In this document: positions 42,552 through 50,875 of the stretch, in pieces
Layout: each line of letters opens with the position of its first letter
Position numbering within the stretch: the first letter of the stretch is position 1
The notes under the pieces: generated by a model
What the model saw: the letters and a program-made list of their open reading frames with translations, nothing else
Databases searched by the model: none
Told to the model about the DNA's origin: nothing
From: Spirochaetia bacterium
GTDB lineage: Bacteria; Spirochaetota; Spirochaetia; Treponematales; Treponemataceae
Length of the DNA: 61,912 nt
NCBI GenBank assembly: GCA_900769325.1
Contig: CAAGGF010000084.1
Location: 1-61,912, forward strand
Direction of reading: 5' to 3'
Made by a program: the position numbers and the translations under genes

Positions 42552-43771
42552 GTGATGGTGCTATTTCTCAGGACGAAATCGAAGCGTTGCTTGCAGGTGT
42601 TGCAGTTGATGGTCTTGATAATTCTGGACATGTCAGCGGCCCTTCTTCGATTAATATTGATACATTGACATTAAACACATTTGCAGAAAATTTAAAACAG
42701 CCGCTTTTGGATAAGGTAAACAATGCAACGGGTGCTAATTTTACGCTTACAAATGTCAGCGTAACTTCTTCTGAGCGCGATAAACTTCTTGCAGTTTTGC
42801 CTGAAGTTGTTATTGCTGTTTATGCAGATTTTTCTTCGCCTGTAAAAGGTGATCATCTTTATCTTCTTTCAACAGAATTTGCTCAAAAAATCGTCAATTT
42901 AATTTCAAAAGAAGAAAATGCAGATCTTGATGCAATGGCATTAAACTGTATTTCAGAATTCGTAACAAATCAGACAGATAACGAAATTCAGGAATTAGGC
43001 AATACTGGAAAATTTGCTGATATCGCCTGCAATACTCCTGAATGCGTTAATAATCCTAAGGCAATGATTCGAATGCCACAGGGAAATTTTGCACTTTTTA
43101 TATATACATTCAATCTTGACGGTCAGGATTATACTTTATGGGAAGCACTTGGCGGTGAAGTTTCTGTAAAAATTTCTGAAGCACTTGGTGGCGGCGATAA
43201 AGCAGATTTGCTTGATGTTCAAAACGATTCTGCTTCCGGCATGAACCAGATGAATCAAATGCCTAATGCCCAGATGCAGAATCCGCAGATGCAGAATCCT
43301 CAAATGAATATGCAGCCTCAAATGCAGATGGGAATGAACCAGATGCAGCCTCAGATGATGAACATGGGAATGCAGATGCCGCAGATGAATATGCAGCCTC
43401 AGATGATGAATATGGGAATGCAGATGCCGCAGGGAAACGGAGTTTTTGCAGTTCCTAATGTGCAGACTTTGCAGTATCCGAATCTTCAAAATTCCAATAT
43501 GTTCGGCGAACAGGGAAACATCAGTCTCATCATGGATGTAAAGATGGAGATGACTGTAGAACTTGGCCGTACTGAAAAACAGGTTAAAGATATTCTTGCA
43601 ATGGGCGAAGGAACTATTCTTGAACTTGACAAACTTGCCGGTGAGGCTGTCGATATTCTTGTAAATCATAAATTAATTGCCAAAGGAGAAGTCGTAGTTA
43701 TCGATGAAAACTTTGGTGTGCGCGTAACAGAAATTCTTTCTCCGTTAGAGAGGGTTTCTGACTTGCGTTAA
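42548..43771 (+). CDS. fliY: Flagellar motor switch protein FliY (FliN domain)
   Basis: The 407-residue protein has a FliM-like N-terminal segment (ISQDEIEALLAGV), a CheC-like domain (about 45-215), a Met/Gln/Asn/Pro-rich low-complexity linker (about 230-295) and a C-terminal SpoA/FliN domain (MDVKMEMTVELGRTEKQVKDIL in part). The linker is encoded by DNA repeats, including two near-identical 42-bp units 48 bp apart. FliY is the spirochaete and Firmicutes form of FliN in the switch complex. The long Met-rich linker is unusual. Confidence 0.93.
   Translation: MSDGAISQDEIEALLAGVAVDGLDNSGHVSGPSSINIDTLTLNTFAENLKQPLLDKVNNATGANFTLTNVSVTSSERDKLLAVLPEVVIAVYADFSSPVKGDHLYLLSTEFAQKIVNLISKEENADLDAMALNCISEFVTNQTDNEIQELGNTGKFADIACNTPECVNNPKAMIRMPQGNFALFIYTFNLDGQDYTLWEALGGEVSVKISEALGGGDKADLLDVQNDSASGMNQMNQMPNAQMQNPQMQNPQMNMQPQMQMGMNQMQPQMMNMGMQMPQMNMQPQMMNMGMQMPQGNGVFAVPNVQTLQYPNLQNSNMFGEQGNISLIMDVKMEMTVELGRTEKQVKDILAMGEGTILELDKLAGEAVDILVNHKLIAKGEVVVIDENFGVRVTEILSPLERVSDLR
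43343..43432 (+). repeat. 48-bp tandem repeat in the fliY linker
   Basis: Units at 43343-43384 and 43391-43432 are 41/42 identical and in frame, coding Met/Gln/Pro-rich 16-residue repeats. Shorter CAGATGCAGAATCC-type repeats precede them. Confidence 0.8.
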
Positions 43772-43781
43772 AAATAAAAAG

Positions 43782-43812
43782 GCATCTGTAAAACGGGGAA
43801 TTTTACAGGTGC
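43782..43812 (+). other. Strong hairpin between fliY and fliO
   Basis: GCATCTGTAAAA pairs with TTTTACAGGTGC (one G-T) around a short loop. It lies just before the fliO start and contains the GTG that would be an alternative start. It may be a processing or attenuation site. Confidence 0.55.
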
Positions 43813-43835
43813 TTCATTTTGGGTGGGTAAAAAAA

Positions 43836-44522
43836 TTGGGGAAAATTATAAAAATTTCAGTCTTTCTGGCTGTTTCTTGTCTTTTAAATTTTAATCTTTT
43901 TTCACAGTCAAACAATTCTTCTGCAATAAACGAAAAATCTGTTTCATCAGAGGTTTCTCAGAACGGTGAAGAGCGGTTTCAAGGTCTTTTTACGGAAACG
44001 GAAAATGATTCTGAAAATTCTTCTGATGTAAAGTATTCTTCTCCGTCTGGAATCTGGATTTTTATAAAAATGATTCTCTTTCTTGCAATCGTCATTGCCC
44101 TTATTTATGCGATGCTATGGTTTTTCAAAAGAAATTCGAAGGCAAAAAATGACGATGATCCTTTTTTGCGTTCAGTTTCTTCTATAAATCTTGCTCCTGG
44201 AAAATCAGTTCAGATTGTAACTTTTATGAACAAGGCATTTATAGTGGGTGTAAGCGATAATTCTGTCAATTTAATAAGTGAAATCGACGGAAATGAAAAC
44301 GAAGCAAACCGTGAAATGATAAATGCGATGAATCTTTATTCGGATAAGCAGAACAAGGTTAAAAAGCCTAGAAGTTTTAATGACATTCTTTCGATTTTTA
44401 TGCCGAACGGTAAAAAAGATGAACACGATTTGTTTGAAAGTGCAAGAAAATCAACCGAACAGTTTGTAAACAGGCAGCACGAACGCTTTGAAAATCAGGA
44501 AAATGATAAAGGCGGAATTTAA
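43836..44522 (+). CDS. fliO: Flagellar export protein FliO/FliZ-like
   Basis: The 228-residue product has a signal peptide (GKIIKISVFLAVSCLLNFNLFS), a Ser/Glu-rich periplasmic segment and one transmembrane helix (about 68-92). A basic cytoplasmic domain with SVSSINLAPGKSVQIVTFMNKAFIVGVSDNSVNLI in overlapping parts is typical of FliO. I place the start at the TTG at 43836, with GGGTGG upstream. The GTG at 43809 is in frame but lies in the hairpin stem and would spoil the signal peptide. FliO assists FliP assembly. Confidence 0.8.
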   Translation: MGKIIKISVFLAVSCLLNFNLFSQSNNSSAINEKSVSSEVSQNGEERFQGLFTETENDSENSSDVKYSSPSGIWIFIKMILFLAIVIALIYAMLWFFKRNSKAKNDDDPFLRSVSSINLAPGKSVQIVTFMNKAFIVGVSDNSVNLISEIDGNENEANREMINAMNLYSDKQNKVKKPRSFNDILSIFMPNGKKDEHDLFESARKSTEQFVNRQHERFENQENDKGGI

Positions 44523-45350
44523 ATGGTAAAAATTCAAAAGAAAATATTTTCTGTTTTTGTACTGATTGTTCTTTTTTCTTCGGTATCTGTCTATTCTCAG
44601 AATAAATTTCCTGAAGGTTCTGCTAAGGGGCGTACAGAAATGACAGGAAATGTGAGAATGCCTGATGTTCCGAATGTAAATATTTCAATTACTGAGCCGA
44701 AAACTGGTGAAGAAGTTGCTTTTTCTGTAAGGCTTCTGCTCCTTCTTACAATTCTTTCTCTTGCACCAAGCATTTTAATTCTTGTAACATGTTTTTTGCG
44801 TTTTTCAATCGTGCTGGATTTTATAAAGCGTGCTCTTTCACTTCAGCAGGTTCCTCCTACGGCAGTTTTAAACGGAATTGCATTTTTTATGACGCTTTTT
44901 ATTATGTGGCCTACATTTTCTACCATTTATGAAAAATCTTTTAAGCCGATGTCAGAAGGAACAATTACTTTAGAAGAGGCGTATACTCAGGCGGAAGCTC
45001 CTTTAAGGATTTTCATGTATGAACAGCTTGGAAAAGACGGCGGAAAATACATAAAAAATTTTATGGCGATGGCAAATATGTCTCAGCCTGAAAGTCCAAA
45101 GGATGTTCCGACATATATTTTAATTCCTTCATACATACTTCATGAACTTACGGTGGCTTTTAAAATCGGGGTTATTTTATACATTCCGTTTATAATAATT
45201 GATATGGTTGTTGCAAGCATTTTGATGAGTATGGGAATGATGATGCTTCCGCCAGTTCAGATTTCCATGCCGTTTAAATTGATTTTATTTGTGCTTGTTG
45301 ACGGCTGGGGGCTTTTGACGCAGCAGCTTTTTGTTTCAGTTTTGCATTAA
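44523..45350 (+). CDS. fliP: Flagellar export gate protein FliP
   Basis: The 275-residue protein has a cleavable signal peptide (about 1-25) and then four helices. LAPSILILVTCFLRFSIVLDFIKRAL, QVPPTAVLNGIAFFMTLFIMWP and IPSYILHELTVAFKIGVILYIPF, in part, are hallmark FliP segments, and DMVVASILMSMGMMMLPP is near the end. It forms the core of the type III export gate with FliQ and FliR. It directly follows the fliO stop. Confidence 0.96.
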   Translation: MVKIQKKIFSVFVLIVLFSSVSVYSQNKFPEGSAKGRTEMTGNVRMPDVPNVNISITEPKTGEEVAFSVRLLLLLTILSLAPSILILVTCFLRFSIVLDFIKRALSLQQVPPTAVLNGIAFFMTLFIMWPTFSTIYEKSFKPMSEGTITLEEAYTQAEAPLRIFMYEQLGKDGGKYIKNFMAMANMSQPESPKDVPTYILIPSYILHELTVAFKIGVILYIPFIIIDMVVASILMSMGMMMLPPVQISMPFKLILFVLVDGWGLLTQQLFVSVLH

Positions 45351-45471
45351 AATGTTTTTATATAAAATGTTTGCACTTGAAGACTTTTTTATAAACTTGA
45401 TATTCTTAAAATTATATTGCGCATGTGCTTAAAAAAAATAAAATCGGAAGTTAGAACTTGGAGGTGATGTC

Positions 45472-45741
45472 GTGTCTACTAGTGAAATTGCTATATTAAT
45501 GCAAGGAAGCATTACTCAGATTTTGAATTTAATTTTTCCTGTGTTGGGTTCTGCACTTATAGTTGGGCTTATAATTGCAATTTTTCAGGCTACAACATCG
45601 ATTCAGGAGCAGACTTTAACTTTTCTTCCAAAATTTCTTGTGATTCTCTTGATTCTTTCGATAGCAGGTGGAGCAATGTTCGGAAACCTTTCAGAATATA
45701 CTGTAAGGCTTTTTTCACGGATTCCTGACCTTGCAAATTAG
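45472..45741 (+). CDS. fliQ: Flagellar export gate protein FliQ
   Basis: The 89-residue protein has two helices and the family pattern LIFPVLGSALIVGLIIAIFQATTSIQEQTLTFLPK in overlapping parts. The start is GTG, with an exceptionally strong GGAGGTGAT site. The 121-bp gap after fliP is long for this operon and holds no recognised feature. The fliR ATG follows after three bases. Confidence 0.94.
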   Translation: MSTSEIAILMQGSITQILNLIFPVLGSALIVGLIIAIFQATTSIQEQTLTFLPKFLVILLILSIAGGAMFGNLSEYTVRLFSRIPDLAN

Positions 45742-45744
45742 AAT

Positions 45745-46548
45745 ATGATAAATTCTATAATAAATCAGGCACCATTATTTCTTCTCGTTTTTGCACGCAC
45801 TTCGGGCTTGATTTTTACGCTTCCGCTTTTGTCTACAAGAACTGTTTCAAGAATTGCAAAAATTGCACTTGCAGGTTACATGTCGTTTCTTTTGATTCCA
45901 AGTGCTGATTTTTCTTCTTACGGCTTTTATGTGACAGGCGACGGTGTTTTTTCTATTTATTATATTTTCCTTATTATCGGTGAAGCGATGATTGGCGTGA
46001 TTATCGGATTTTTTGTTTCGATGATTTTTGCAGCGTTCAGTACGGCAGGGCAGTTTTTTGCTTTTCAAATGGGGTTCAGTGCGGCAAGTGCATTTGATTC
46101 TCTTTCGCAGGTTGAAAATCCGCTTATGGGTCAGTATTTTAATTTCATCGGAATTTTAGTTTTTCTTCAGAATCAGTGGTTTCAAAAAATTTTCATACGC
46201 GGACTTTCAAAAAGCCTTAATTCGCTGAATGCCATTTTGCTAGTTGAAAATCGTGAAGGAGTTGTAAAATTTCTTTTGAAAGGACTTACTAATCTTTTTT
46301 CAGATGCACTTGTGATTTCACTTCCCATAATCGGAACTCTTTTGCTCATAACGGTATGCACAGGTCTTCTTTCAAAGGCGGCACCGCAGATGAATCTTTT
46401 GTCTGAAGGTTTCCCGATTATGCTTATTGTTTCGTTTTTGATTCTGTTTTTTCTGATTCCAGCACTTTGTTCATTTTTTGTGCGGGCTTTCAACACAGGT
46501 TTTTCAGATTTGATAAATTTCATAGAAACTTTTTCTGAAAGGCGGTAA
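45745..46548 (+). CDS. fliR: Flagellar export gate protein FliR
   Basis: The 267-residue membrane protein has six or so hydrophobic helices. FARTSGLIFTLPLLS, GEAMIGVIIGFFVSMIFAAFSTAGQFFAFQMG in overlapping parts and SKAAPQMNLLSEGFPIMLIVSF are typical FliR/SpaR segments. It completes the FliPQR gate and contacts FlhB, encoded eight bases downstream. Confidence 0.95.
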   Translation: MINSIINQAPLFLLVFARTSGLIFTLPLLSTRTVSRIAKIALAGYMSFLLIPSADFSSYGFYVTGDGVFSIYYIFLIIGEAMIGVIIGFFVSMIFAAFSTAGQFFAFQMGFSAASAFDSLSQVENPLMGQYFNFIGILVFLQNQWFQKIFIRGLSKSLNSLNAILLVENREGVVKFLLKGLTNLFSDALVISLPIIGTLLLITVCTGLLSKAAPQMNLLSEGFPIMLIVSFLILFFLIPALCSFFVRAFNTGFSDLINFIETFSERR

Positions 46549-46555
46549 AGGCTAA

Positions 46556-47653
46556 ATGGATTTTGAAAAGATACATTTACAGTGGTTTGCCGCAGAAGAC
46601 GAAGGAAGAACTGAGGAAGCTTCAGAGTTAAGGCTTAAAAAGGCGAGGGAAGAAGGACGGATTGCAAAAAGCCAGGAATTGAATTCTTCTGTTGTTTTTC
46701 TTCTTGCAGTTTTGGTTCTTCTTTTTCTTGCAAACGGAATTTTTAAAAGCATGATAATAACGCTTTCGTATTTTTTAAGTCATGTTGCAGACGAAGCGTT
46801 TTCATTCCAGAAAATGTCATCACTTTTTTTTGAAGCGATTTTAAAAAATGTCGTTCCTTTTGCTTCAATCGGTCTTGTTGCAGGCGTAGTTTCAAATATC
46901 GTTCAGAATAAAGGCTTTATTTTTACTTTAAAACCTCTTACGCCTGATTTTAAAAAAATTATTCCGAATTTTTCGCAATATTTTAAAAATACTCTTTTTT
47001 CTTTTAAAGGAATTTTTAATGTTTTAAAATCGATTTTAAAAGTCATCGTGATTGTTGTAATCGGTTATTATTTTGTTAAAAAAAACATCCCGGTTTTCTT
47101 GATGGAAATTCAAAATCACCAGATTCTTGTGTGCGTTCAGAAAATTGCAGAGATGGTTTTTCAGCTTCTTATAATCGTTTCTGTTTTTTTTCTTGGAGTT
47201 TCTGTCATCGATTATTTTGTTCAGAAAAAGTCGTTCATGGAAGAAATGAAAATGACAAAATACGAAGTAAAGCAGGAACTAAAGGAAATGGAAGGAGATC
47301 CTGAAGTAAAAAGCCGTTTAAAATCCGCCCAAAGACAGCTTTTAAATCAGAATATTCCGAAGGCTGTAAAAGAATCTGATGTAGTAATTACAAACCCGAC
47401 TCATTATGCCGTTTCTTTAAAATACGATGCACTTGTAGATGTTTTTCCCCGTGTAACTGCAAAAGGCGTTGACGAACTTGCCCTTCAGATAAAATCAATT
47501 GCCAAAGAAAACAATGTTCCGACTGTCGAAAACAGGCCTCTTGCCCGAGATTTGTATAATACAACAGACATCGACCAGATGGTTCCTGAGTCGTACTGTA
47601 AAATCATTGCGGTAATTTACGCTGAACTTGAAAAATTCAATATTAACGCATAA
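46556..47653 (+). CDS. flhB: Flagellar export switch protein FlhB
   Basis: The 365-residue protein has four transmembrane helices, then a cytoplasmic domain with the autocleavage motif NPTHYAV (about 280). AEDEGRTEEASELRLKKAREEGRIAKSQELNS, in part, is the conserved N-terminus, and KRPLARxL-like NRPLARDLY is near the end. It switches export from rod/hook to filament substrates. In T. pallidum and T. denticola flhA and flhF follow flhB; here the operon stops and a convergent unrelated gene begins 20 bp later. Confidence 0.96.
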   Translation: MDFEKIHLQWFAAEDEGRTEEASELRLKKAREEGRIAKSQELNSSVVFLLAVLVLLFLANGIFKSMIITLSYFLSHVADEAFSFQKMSSLFFEAILKNVVPFASIGLVAGVVSNIVQNKGFIFTLKPLTPDFKKIIPNFSQYFKNTLFSFKGIFNVLKSILKVIVIVVIGYYFVKKNIPVFLMEIQNHQILVCVQKIAEMVFQLLIIVSVFFLGVSVIDYFVQKKSFMEEMKMTKYEVKQELKEMEGDPEVKSRLKSAQRQLLNQNIPKAVKESDVVITNPTHYAVSLKYDALVDVFPRVTAKGVDELALQIKSIAKENNVPTVENRPLARDLYNTTDIDQMVPESYCKIIAVIYAELEKFNINA

Positions 47654-47672
47654 AATTTTAATTTTAGATTTG

Positions 47673-48680
47673 TTAATCTGTTTTTTGCTGCATGAATTTT
47701 TTGTAATCGTCTTCGGTTCTTACTTCTTTTATGACTGGATTATATTTTTCAAGTTCCCAGATTAACGGCCAGTGCCAGTCGACTTCGTGTTTTTCAAAAG
47801 GACTTTTAGGCATCGGGTGGCGGTTTTTGTTTGCTTCCTTTACAATTTGGATTAATTCTTCGATATTTGCAGGATTTTCTTCTTTTTCGTATACAGGATT
47901 TCCGACTGGAATTATTCCTTCCTGAGAGTTTATTAAGAATTCTTTTGGGATTTGTGTAAATTTTTCTACATTTCTGATTCGGTTTCGTTTTCCAGTTGCA
48001 CATGTGTAAGTTTTTCCGCAGGATTTTATGTGTTTTCTGATTTGAAAAATTTTTTCTGAATCGTTGAAAGTCGCAAGAGCATCTTCTTGGTATTCCATGT
48101 CAGTTTGCCAGAATCTTATGCGGTATATTGAAGATGGCGTTATAAAATAGCAGAAAATGTTTTCTTTTTCGTTTTGTTTTGAAAGCCTTATTTGTTCTTT
48201 TGCACTTACTCCCTGAAAGAATCCTAGAAAAGAGTCATCTTCGTTTTGCGAAAAATCTTTTACAAGAAAATCAAGATAAATTTTATTTTGAAAAACGCAA
48301 AGTGGAATTACAGTTTCCTCGTTTTTTCCGTGCTGTATAGAAAGTTCCCATGCAGGAACATTTTTTTTAAGTTTTCGTAAAACTATTTTCTGGTCTTTTG
48401 TTTCGTGAAATGAAGCGTTGTTTTTATCTTTTACAAAATCGTCGGGAAGTGAAGTAGAGGATGCAACATCGTAATACCAGCCGTAATACATTTTAAGAAT
48501 TACAGAAAAGTCCATGTTTTTCCCGAAGAAAATATATCTGTCAGAACTTTTCCAGATTCCTTTAAGTTCTTCCGGCATTTCTTGTTCAATATATGAATCT
48601 TGAATCTGGCTTTCTGAAAGATTTTGTGCGAAAATGTTTAATGATGAAAGTAAAATCAGAAGAAAAATCAGTTTACGCAT
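47673..48680 (-). CDS. Secreted protein of unknown function
   Basis: The 335-residue protein has an N-terminal signal peptide (KLIFLLILLSSLNIFA, cleavage about residue 18). The mature part is rich in aromatic and charged residues with no recognised domain (for example KGIWKSSDRYIFFGKNMDF and VDWHWPLIWELEKYNPVIKE). Its start overlaps the end of the GH13 lipoprotein gene by 13 bases, so the two are probably co-translated. A role linked to glucan degradation is only a guess from that position. Confidence 0.7.
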   Translation of the reverse strand: MRKLIFLLILLSSLNIFAQNLSESQIQDSYIEQEMPEELKGIWKSSDRYIFFGKNMDFSVILKMYYGWYYDVASSTSLPDDFVKDKNNASFHETKDQKIVLRKLKKNVPAWELSIQHGKNEETVIPLCVFQNKIYLDFLVKDFSQNEDDSFLGFFQGVSAKEQIRLSKQNEKENIFCYFITPSSIYRIRFWQTDMEYQEDALATFNDSEKIFQIRKHIKSCGKTYTCATGKRNRIRNVEKFTQIPKEFLINSQEGIIPVGNPVYEKEENPANIEELIQIVKEANKNRHPMPKSPFEKHEVDWHWPLIWELEKYNPVIKEVRTEDDYKKFMQQKTD

Positions 48681-50707
48681 TTAAAACCTGTCGTTACTTT
48701 GCCTGTTTTTTTGTTGATGGAAATAGAAAAATTATATTTTTCCCCGACCGTTACATTTTGTATGATGTTATGGTTTGGATCTGATGAAGATGGATCTCCC
48801 CAGTTTGAACCCCAGTCTTTTAAATTGTTTTCACAGAATTTATATTGGATTTGTCCTGAACCGTCAAAGGGAATGTCAATTTCCCATTTTACTGCTTCAG
48901 TATTATCTTCTGTTTTTTCCATTAAGTGTCCGCCCCAGTTGTTAAAACTTCCTCTTATGTACATTTGTTCTGGAATGAAAACATTGTCTGGAATTTTATC
49001 GCTTGAGGTGTAATCATAATCTTCGTCGTTGAAAATATTTTTTTCTTCTATGCCTTTTGTGCTGTAGGCTCTTACTGAATATGGAGCAATTGTATCGATT
49101 TTTATTTTGCCTTCGCCGGCTGTTATTGTAGAAGAACTGTCTCCGATTAGGCATGAAAAAGAAGGGGATGAGTTTTGATAATTTGAAATTTCAATGTTTT
49201 CGATTGTTTCTTTTGTCATGTTGAAAACGCATAAAATTTCTTTATCATCTGTTGAAATTGTGTACGAAGCAATTTTTGATGAAGGATTTGCAGAAAGAAT
49301 TTTTATTGTTCCGCCTGAAAAAAGGTCTTTATTCTGGTTTCTGAAATTTAAAAGTGCTTTATTTAGGGTTAAAGGAGAAGTTATTTCTTTTTGCTGGGTA
49401 TCTTTTAAATCCCAGTTAAATTTTCCTCTCAAACGCAAGTCCCCCTGAACCAGAAGATTTTTCTGTCCAAGTTCCTGACCGTAGTAAATAAAAGGAACGC
49501 AAGGGCGTAAAAGGCTTATGGCGGAGGCAAGGTTTATTTTTTTATAATCGCCTGAATATAAACTGCCAAGTCTATCCTGGTATTCGTCGTGGTTTCCAAG
49601 AAAAATTCCAAAAGATGAAGAAGAAGGTCTTTCAGTTTCGATTTTTGAAGTAAATGATGCTGATTGATTTTTTACGGATTGATTAATTGTTCGGCCCTGA
49701 TTGAAATCAAAAATCATGTTAAATTCGTCATTGTTTCCCCAATATTTTTTTAATTCCGATTTGTTGCCTTCTATCCAGGCTTCGCATACCATAAATTTGG
49801 GAGAAGAATATTTGTTGATTTCTCTTCTTAATTCTTTAAAAAATTCGTGAGTTTCATCTGTATCATACGCTTTTGACTGATTTTCTACTAAATAGCGGAC
49901 TGCATCAATTCTTAAGCCGTCAAATCCTTTATTAAGCCAGTAGCGGACAACATTTTTCATTTCTTCACGAACTTCATAATTTCTAAAATTTAAATCAGGC
50001 ATTCCGCTTGAGAACGCCCCATAGTAATATGAGCCGTTTTTTTCATGAAAATTATTGCTGTTCATGGAATTGTTCCAGGAAAGCTTTTTATCGGACCAGA
50101 TGTACCATGTTCTTTTATTGTTTTTTGATTCTTTAGAATCTTTAAACCAGATATTTTCGTTTGAAGTGTGGTTTGGAACAAAGTCAAAAATGATTTTTAT
50201 TTCTTTTTTGTGGCATGCGTTTATAAGTGAAATAAGGGCTTTTTCTGCATTTTCGGAAGTTTCTTCAGTTCCGTCTTTACCTGAAAAATAACTGTTTATT
50301 TTGTAAAAATCTGTCGTATCATAGCCGTGCATGTTATCCGTTTCTTTTTTTGATTTGTAGGAACATTCAAAAATTGGAGAAAGCCAGATTCCTGTAAAAC
50401 CCATGTCTTTTATGTAATCGAGTTCTGATTCTATTCCCGGAAAATCACCACAGCCGTCGCCGTTTGAATCTTTGAAACTTTTTACCCAGATGTGATAGAA
50501 ATTTGTTTCTTCCCACCATAAGTCTTCAATGTTGTTTGTATCTTTATATTGATTTTGGGCATTTTCCTGATTTACATTGTACGGACTTTTGTAAGAAGAA
50601 TCTCCTGTGTATTCAAAAAGTTCATAGCCTTGAATTTTTTTTGGAGAGCCGCAGGATGAAAATAAAATTGCAGCAATAAAAATACAGAGAAAATGTTTTG
50701 TTTTCAT
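48668..50707 (-). CDS. GH13 alpha-amylase-family lipoprotein with C-terminal carbohydrate-binding module
   Basis: From the ATG at 50707 the protein has 679 residues. The lipobox is LFSSC (Cys about 19). The TIM-barrel domain shows FDFVPNHTS (region I), GLRIDAVRY (region II, nucleophile Asp about 264), MVCEAW (general acid Glu about 305) and LGNHDE (region IV Asp about 372). The N-terminal YHIWVKSFKDSNGDGCGDFPG is typical of GH13 enzymes acting on maltodextrins or starch. Residues from about 575 (MYIRGSFNNWGG... KFCENNLKDWGSNWG) form a starch-binding module. AGGA lies seven bases before the ATG. It is probably anchored facing the periplasm or surface. Confidence 0.92.
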   Translation of the reverse strand: MKTKHFLCIFIAAILFSSCGSPKKIQGYELFEYTGDSSYKSPYNVNQENAQNQYKDTNNIEDLWWEETNFYHIWVKSFKDSNGDGCGDFPGIESELDYIKDMGFTGIWLSPIFECSYKSKKETDNMHGYDTTDFYKINSYFSGKDGTEETSENAEKALISLINACHKKEIKIIFDFVPNHTSNENIWFKDSKESKNNKRTWYIWSDKKLSWNNSMNSNNFHEKNGSYYYGAFSSGMPDLNFRNYEVREEMKNVVRYWLNKGFDGLRIDAVRYLVENQSKAYDTDETHEFFKELRREINKYSSPKFMVCEAWIEGNKSELKKYWGNNDEFNMIFDFNQGRTINQSVKNQSASFTSKIETERPSSSSFGIFLGNHDEYQDRLGSLYSGDYKKINLASAISLLRPCVPFIYYGQELGQKNLLVQGDLRLRGKFNWDLKDTQQKEITSPLTLNKALLNFRNQNKDLFSGGTIKILSANPSSKIASYTISTDDKEILCVFNMTKETIENIEISNYQNSSPSFSCLIGDSSSTITAGEGKIKIDTIAPYSVRAYSTKGIEEKNIFNDEDYDYTSSDKIPDNVFIPEQMYIRGSFNNWGGHLMEKTEDNTEAVKWEIDIPFDGSGQIQYKFCENNLKDWGSNWGDPSSSDPNHNIIQNVTVGEKYNFSISINKKTGKVTTGFKCVN

Positions 50708-50821
50708 ATACAATCCTGAATATTTAAATAGAGTTTTTGGGTTTTATTAAATTCTTCTATAATCTTGAAGAAAAAAAATATTCTTTTCAAGGGTAAAAAT
50801 CTTAAATTTAGTAGAATTTTG

Positions 50822-50827
50822 TATAAT
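50822..50827 (+). promoter_or_regulatory. -10 box of the ileS operon
   Basis: TATAAT about 48 bp before the ATG at 50876; no convincing -35. GAGGA is the ribosome-binding site. Confidence 0.45.
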
Positions 50828-50875
50828 TTTTCAGTAGAATATGAATTTGAAATCTGAATTTTTTGAGGAATTTTG

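Noticed and set aside
43136..43669. Minus-strand His/Leu-rich open frame opposite fliY
   Set aside because: It is the antisense reading of the Met/Gln-rich repeats and fliY codons and has no independent start signals.
45367..45432. 21-codon frame between fliP and fliQ
   Set aside because: No ribosome-binding site and no recognisable composition; short enough to occur by chance in AT-rich spacer.
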